Source: Dinochytrium kinnereticum (lineage: Eukaryota > Chytridiomycota > Chytridiomycetes > Chytridiales > Chytridiaceae). Taken from it: 64,000 bases of DNA. This document shows positions 57,301-64,000 of the stretch, one piece after another. Below the pieces are notes generated by a model. That model saw nothing but the letters and a program-made list of their open reading frames with translations. It was not told the origin of the DNA and searched no databases. The DNA lies in assembly GCA_027604005.1 (NCBI GenBank), contig JADGJT010000019.1, positions 59,763 through 123,762 of the forward strand, read 5' to 3'. Position 1 is the stretch's first letter. Every line of letters begins with the position of its first letter. Position numbers and translations under genes: made by a program.

Positions 57301-59889
57301 CGCGACGCATTACATATTCAGATCAATGAATTGACGAAAGAAAACTCTTTTTTAACTAGAGAACACGCATACGCAAACAAAAAAGCCAAAGAAGAGTCAG
57401 ACATCAAATTCGATCAGCTCACATCCACTATTAGTCAGTGGCAGGTGGGGTTTCGGGTTAAAGAATTTTCACCAACAAATTTAAGTACCTATTAGTAGAT
57501 TTAATTGATGAAATAGTCGGGGTTTTTCCCTCCGTTGACCGTTTCTGGAGCATTGTTGGAGGATCTGAAACATTTTCTAACAGCAAACCCGAGTTCATCG
57601 TGCTGTGTAATGAAAGATCACAGGTCGACTGCCCAAATCTCACAATTAATATGGCCGAGAAATACGTCGTCTCATCCAAGCATCTAATCCTGGAATTGAG
57701 ATTCGCCGCAGAAAATTTATCGACGAATCTTCTTCAAACTATAACGCAGAAGGAGGAGATCGAGCGCGACCTCCAGATATGTAGGGAGTATTTGTCGGAA
57801 AAGGAAACTTTAGCAAATGAAATTAAATCCCTTTTACAAGGTTCATATTTCCGTTTTACTGCACACTAAAGCATTTTAGAGGAGGATTCATCATGCATAT
57901 CGGAGGCATTTGGGATTTTATCAATATCATTGGTTGAATGCATTGAGTCGAGGTATAAAACAGAGTCAGAAATTGATAAATTGCATACTATGATGCCTGG
58001 TTTGAGATCAAAGAGTTTCGGAACGGAGGAAGATGATACCGGTACTAATTATTACCTTTCCTTTACCTATGTACCTCATACTAACGACTGTTGAAGGCTC
58101 ATCAATTACAGTAGCTAGCAGAAAAAGCGGAAAGCCTCTATTGGATGATAACATAAGAGAATTGTATGGGATCGATCGAAAAGTCCAAAGTCTGTTTTAC
58201 TCAATCTTGAAAAAGCGAGAATATCAAGTAGAATCATTTAAATATGAACTGGATGCCTTAAAAAGGCAAGCAGAAGAAGTGTTTTGCAGCTATAGGTGCG
58301 TCATGAATGAACGTGAAAGGCGAACTTTTAATCTTCATTACTTAGCGGGGACTGGAAAAGTCATAGACCGCTAGCTGACCACGATGATGAAATAAGTCTT
58401 CTAAATCAGCTAGTGCTTTTGCTTCTTGAAGAAGTGCACAAATTCCGAGAAGAATCTTTACCCACAGCGACCCCTGATGGAGTCAGATCGAAATGTAGTT
58501 CAAAATTATGTGCTCAGAGAGAGCAGCTTCTGCATGACCTTCATCAACTTTTGGAGCACAAGGCCGCTCAAATCGACATACTAAGTGACTTGTGCTTCGT
58601 CAAGAAATCGTCAGAAGACAGTCGGACGCCAACCAGGCATGGGAAGCAACCAAGTGACTCAATCATTGAACGATATCAAAATACGAAAGTGAATAACGCG
58701 GCAAATCGTAGTGAGGTCTCAGGAGCTAAAAATCTTCTTCGCACGGGTTTGGAAGCGGGATCACCGCAATATCATGGAAAGACAAAATTACAACTCCTAG
58801 TAGCCCTGGCCGAAAATAAGATGCTCTCGAATGATCTTAAACATGCGAAAGAGATTATTGAGATTCTGAAAAAAGACACTGAACGGGCTAAGAAGTCTAC
58901 ATGTTCAATTTTTGAAAATTTCCCTCTCGGCGAAGGGAAAGCCTTTTCAACTATTTTGGCGACTGAGGATAGCAGTACTCAGCAAAACATACTCGACCTG
59001 CAAGCGGAGAATGACATGAAAGAAAGGCAAGTTTCTGCGTTGCAAATGCGACTTAAAGAAACCCAAAAATCCTCTGTACGCTGTATGGAGAGGTTTCAAC
59101 TGAGAGAGGCCGAGCTTCTGGGCGATATTGAATTTTTCACGCGGCATATGGAAAAAGTACAGCTACAGGTGAGTTCAATAAAAGTTTTTTATACATACAA
59201 GTATTTTTTCTAATAAATAATTGCAGAGTTCACTTAAAACTTCAACCTTAGAACACGGTCTCGACGAATTCGTCTACAGCATTCTCTCTCTTGTTCTTGA
59301 GGGGGTAGATACGGATATGCCGCGATTCACCAATCTCCAAAGCTCTATATCCGCCTTGGCCTATGAGATTTTAAACCTGAAATCCCTTCTAAACAAAGTT
59401 CTGGTTTGGCGTGCGGATTTAGGCATGCAGAAGGCAATTTTGCTGCCATTTGCGTATAACGGAGGACTGCTGCATAGCTCATATTCTTCCAATCAATGTT
59501 GCACCACTTCGGCAATTCGGATGAAATTCCGACGATGCGTTTGGGCCGTAGTAGCCATCTACCATATGATGATGCTCTCAAACGAATGGCAAACCACATT
59601 AGAAGGCAATGAGCAAAAAAGCCGGATTTTCACGATTAGCTGGCGCAACGCAGGGGTCATGCTAGATCCGCCATGCTTGAAAAAGAATAAACCAGCGGCG
59701 CAGCCAGCAAAATCTGGATCGCCCAGGTTGACTGGGCCGCCAAAGCCAATCACAAACCCCAAATCCGCCAGCAGGTCAAAACTGCTTGAAAAAGATACAG
59801 CGATACGCACTAAAGAAAAAGGAAGCCTTCGGATTGACACTGCAAAATATCGGCTTCAAATAAGTCGAGAACACGGATTTGGAGCTTGA
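54309..59889 (+). CDS. Pericentrin-like coiled-coil protein with C-terminal PACT domain
   Basis: Nine exons close in frame (54309-54527, 54572-56969, 57016-57098, 57142-57444, 57486-57840, 57880-58041, 58097-58312, 58375-59168, 59227-59889) for 1730 residues. Most of the length is heptad-rich coiled coil (for example ISKANKVAEDIKCMESAIES, AEEKHSLSLKDKENQIIKLT). Exon 9 ends with a PACT-type block: ALAYEILNLKSLLNKVLVWR, a hydrophobic stretch, then RMKFRRCVWAVVAIYHMMML followed by SNEW, as in pericentrin, AKAP450 and S. pombe Pcp1, where it targets centrosomes or spindle-pole bodies via calmodulin. A basic Ser/Pro-rich tail follows. In a flagellated fungus this would be a centriole or basal-body scaffold recruiting gamma-tubulin (inference); no clear CM1 motif was found at the N-terminus. 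Confidence 0.85.
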
Positions 59890-59921
59890 CAGTATGTATC
59901 AACATCAGCAGGCTATTCAAA

Positions 59922-61367
<1,446 letters not shown>

Positions 61368-61416
61368 TGTGGACAAACCCCACTCTCAAGAAAAATATTT
61401 TTGTCGATATTCACAA
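61368..61416. promoter_or_regulatory. 49-base divergent spacer, CSN5 / ZGPAT
   Basis: Start codons of both genes flank this short A/T-rich spacer (AAAAATATTTTTG near 61391), which must contain or overlap both core promoters. Shared control is inferred from position only. Confidence 0.45.
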
Positions 61417-63120
61417 ATGGATCATGAACTGTTGCAGCAGTTGCGAGAGATCGAGGAGCTCTTATCTTTGGACCCCGACAATGCGGAGCTTCATGCTTTG
61501 CGAGACGAGCTTTTAACCCTGACGGCAATGGATGGGGACAGCAACCAAGCTGACAATGCCAAAGCAAGCGATGATGAAAAAGTCATTTTCTGCTTGAATC
61601 GTGTTTTTGTTGAACAGCGGTTTAGGTCCCAGAGTTCAGAGTCGGAGACAAATGCGCCGTCCCTTATCCTCTTGGAAACCGGATTGTCTTTCTTCCAGGG
61701 TTGATATCGACTATTGAGGATATTGAAGGCTTGCAAGCAAGTGTTCTAATCACCGTACCTGTGTCCGAAGCTTCAAAGATCTGCGACCGCTTTATGGCTG
61801 GCACAAAATGCGTCACTCGAAATGGAGAGTGCCCCTTTTCACATGGCCACAGAATTCCCTTGGATCACTTGTTGCCTTTAGACCTTGTGCTTCAGAATCA
61901 TCCTGGTTCTGACGAGACAGAAGGATTGGTGGAAACGGAGGGTTCCGAGACCAATATAGGTCGTAAATTCTTCCCTGGAGCGTCAGTTTTGGGGCGTGAC
62001 CATGATGGAATTTATCGGGTGGCGACAGTGGTGGAGATGGAAAGTGAAGGCATGATATTCGTGACCTTTAAACAGGGAAAATCTCGTAGTCGTAGATTAG
62101 GGGCTGATGCGATTTTCCCTATTATCGATAGTGGAATATCTGTTCCTGGAGAGGCTACTGAAGATTCAGTGAATGAATCATCTTATTCGGATGATGATTC
62201 AGATCATAGCGAGAGCTCAACAGAAATGGACGATAAATCTGAGCCAGTAGAAGAAACGGATAAACGACGTATTTTTAGATTCAATGATGGAGGGGTAATC
62301 GGTGCTTGGGAGGCGCATACAAAAGGAATCGGGTCAAAGTATCTCTCTAAAATGGGATACAAGGTTAGCCTTTTCCCCTGCCTTTGTTAGATGGTTTTCA
62401 GTTTAGTCGTCATCATAATTCTCATACGGATCTAAATAGGGTGAAGGCCTGGGAAAGAAGGGTCAAGGTATCGTCCGGCCAATCGAGGCAGTTATTCTAC
62501 CAGCCGGACGTGGCCTGGGCTACGAATCACCTGATGACGATAAATCTGCTTCCACCCAGAGACATAAAAAACGCAAGCAAAAGTCTGATGACGCGACTGA
62601 ACAAAAATCAAGGAAGAAAAAGAGAAAGGCGACGACTGAACAATCTGAAAAAGAGGCGACCCCGACCGTGTTTGATTATCTGAATTCTGCTTTGGGCGGG
62701 AAGAAGAAATCTGAGGTGTTGGCAGCGACAAAACCATCAACAACGATGACCAAAAGCCATCCTCAGAGACCAGAGGAATCTCGCCAGAAAGTGATTAAAG
62801 CGGATGACGCAACAGGTCTTCGTCTAGAATTGCTCAATCTCTCAAAGAAAGAATCCTCCATTCGTACCGAGATCAGCAGAACAAAAGAATCATTAGCCCG
62901 GAACAAAAAAGATCGAGCCATTCAAGATGTTTGTGGGAAACGTATAAAGGAGTTGGAGTTGGCGTTGGAGACTGTCAAATCACGAGAAAATGCCTTGCAG
63001 AACAAACTTAAAGGCGACAAAGTCAAATCAAAAATGGTTTCCTTTTATGACGATGAGGCAATATTCATTTTTCATCAAACAGATTTCTTTCGACCTTGTG
63101 GATTGACATGCACCACCTGA
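61417..63120 (+). CDS. ZGPAT: ZGPAT-like protein: CCCH zinc finger, Tudor-like and G-patch domains
   Basis: Exons 61417-61581, 61626-62363 and 62440-63120 give about 527 residues. The N-terminus is a short helix (MDHELLQQLREIEELLSLDP). Exon 2 starts VPEFRVGDKCAVPYPLGNRI, then a CCCH finger (ICDRFMAGTKCVTRNGECPF, then SHGH), a Tudor-like segment (FFPGASVLGRDHDGIYRVAT) and an acidic Ser-rich linker. The G-patch is formed across the last intron: GIGSKYLSKMGYK plus GEGLGKKGQGIVRPIEAV, followed by a Lys-rich region (TQRHKKRKQKSDDATEQKSR), VFDYLNSALGGKKK and a coiled coil. This order matches ZGPAT, a nuclear protein acting in transcription repression or through a DEAH helicase partner bound by the G-patch. 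Homologues end near KMxxF, so the final ~20 residues may reflect a missed intron. Confidence 0.9.
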
Positions 63121-63559
63121 CTCACACTAGTTCATAGAGGCGGTCGTCGTCCAGATTCACCAGACACTTATATTAATGGGCTTACACGCCTTTTATGCGT
63201 CGCGTAAGGCGTCCTTAAGTCCCAGTTTAGGGCAATATCGACAAAACGGAAAGGGAAATGACACGGTAAAAAGTACCAGTCCAAAAAAAGTCAAACACGT
63301 GAAGAAAAGTAACCAAATGAACCAGGATCAGCGATCATTCAGACCGCAACGTAGTTAAACAAACAAGGGTATCAACTCATATTATAAAAGGTGGAGGAAG
63401 AAGAATGTAACATGGAATAAGACATTATGAAGGGGTTTTGTCGTAGAACAAACTCATGTAGAAAAGGAAGCAGTCTGCAAAGAACAGGCTGGAAAGGCTG
63501 GGTAATGTATATGTAAGAAGAGGAGGAAAACGGAGAGAAACCAAATATGAAGAGACAAT
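63121..63559. other. Convergent intergenic region
   Basis: 3' flanks of ZGPAT and of the partial gene at the right edge. A short open frame at 63176-63358 is Lys/Ser-rich and could be an alternative 3' exon of ZGPAT reached by a splice from about 63035 to an AG at 63129, but nothing else supports it. Confidence 0.4.
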
Positions 63560-64000
63560 TTAACCAGCTCCGAGAATTTTAATCTGTTTACGGATCTCTT
63601 CTTGCCGTCCCGGTGTAAATATAGAGGGATTCCCAGCAAAAATAGCCTCAAGCACACTAGCGTACCCTTGAACCACGGAATTTAAACTCTGCTCAGACAA
63701 GGCAGACTGGTCAGCAGTTCCCGTCAAATCTTCCTGTGCCATCGCATTGGGAACAGGAGAGACAGGGGAAAGAGGTCCAGAAGCACGATTTTGAAAATGA
63801 CCGCTTATAGACGAAGGTGTGCCAGCTATTGATTGCTGCTGAGGGAAAGCGGGGGCTGGTACTTGGGATGGAGGAAGGGAAGAAATCGTTGCCGTTGACA
63901 GCGAGCGAGACGAAAGTGACAGGGTGCTTCTATCGTTATCTATTGACGAACGAGCCGTATAGTTGTCTCCACAAAGTTGCCTGGGTCGAGAGGTTTGCAT
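63560..64000 (-). CDS. C-terminal part of an unidentified protein (partial)
   Basis: An open frame enters from the right edge and stops at 63562-63560. The visible 146 residues are Ser/Pro/Gln-rich for the first ~80, then form a conserved-looking helical end (LSEQSLNSVVQGYASVLEAI, FAGNPSIFTPGRQEEIRKQI, KILGAG). A Met codon coincides exactly with the window edge, so it is more likely internal than a true start. I do not recognise the family. Confidence 0.5.
   Translation of the reverse strand: MQTSRPRQLCGDNYTARSSIDNDRSTLSLSSRSLSTATISSLPPSQVPAPAFPQQQSIAGTPSSISGHFQNRASGPLSPVSPVPNAMAQEDLTGTADQSALSEQSLNSVVQGYASVLEAIFAGNPSIFTPGRQEEIRKQIKILGAG

Noticed and set aside
63176..63358. Lys/Ser-rich 60-residue frame after ZGPAT
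   Set aside because: Too short and compositionally biased; possible alternative exon but no independent support.

Overview
The window is a gene-dense piece of a eukaryotic nuclear genome. Almost every gene is split by short GT-AG introns, many with a CTAAC/CTAAT-like branch site shortly before the acceptor. Gene content points to a fungus: an Sfp1-type ribosome-biogenesis regulator, a fungal-type BTB protein, Gcn20, MICOS, Oxa1 and yeast-type Nrk1. Two genes suggest a centriole- or flagellum-bearing lineage such as a chytrid: a pericentrin-like protein ending in a PACT domain, and a very large WD40 plus coiled-coil protein of ciliary type. The organism is inferred, not proven.

Left part (1-19.4 kb), loosely spaced: the 3' end of a proline-rich gene (1-922); a RING-between-RING ubiquitin ligase with a short RING2; a TPR + beta-helix + DUF4470 fusion; a VIT-vWA protein; and an SFP1-like zinc-finger gene with about 4 kb of microsatellite-rich DNA upstream. 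Here the sequence alternates between C-rich and G-rich blocks (sawtooth GC skew), fading by about 20.7 kb.

Middle part (19.5-31.4 kb): four genes head-to-tail on the minus strand, about 100 bp apart: a Tuba-like DH-BAR-SH3 RhoGEF, a BTB protein, glucosidase II alpha and mitochondrial processing peptidase beta.

Right part (31.4-64 kb): compact housekeeping genes, mostly divergent pairs with tiny start-to-start spacers: MPP-beta/OXA1 (71 bp), an 84-residue basic protein/GCN20 (28 bp), NRK1/CDKAL1 (27 bp), CCA1/small helical protein (5 bp), WD40 protein/GatB (about 92 bp) and CSN5/ZGPAT (49 bp). Several act in mitochondria: MPP-beta (presequence cleavage), OXA1 (inner-membrane insertion), MIC26/27-like (cristae) and GatB (Gln-tRNA formation); CCA1 is probably dual-targeted. 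tRNA biology recurs: CCA addition, ms2t6A modification by CDKAL1, and GatB. A repeat-rich gap at 38.6-40.2 kb holds an inverted-repeat element with an internal tandem duplication. I recognised no rRNA or tRNA gene, CRISPR array or intact transposase.

Exon borders were deduced by eye from frame, GT/AG sites and family similarity. Where all phases close, the exon lists should be close to correct.
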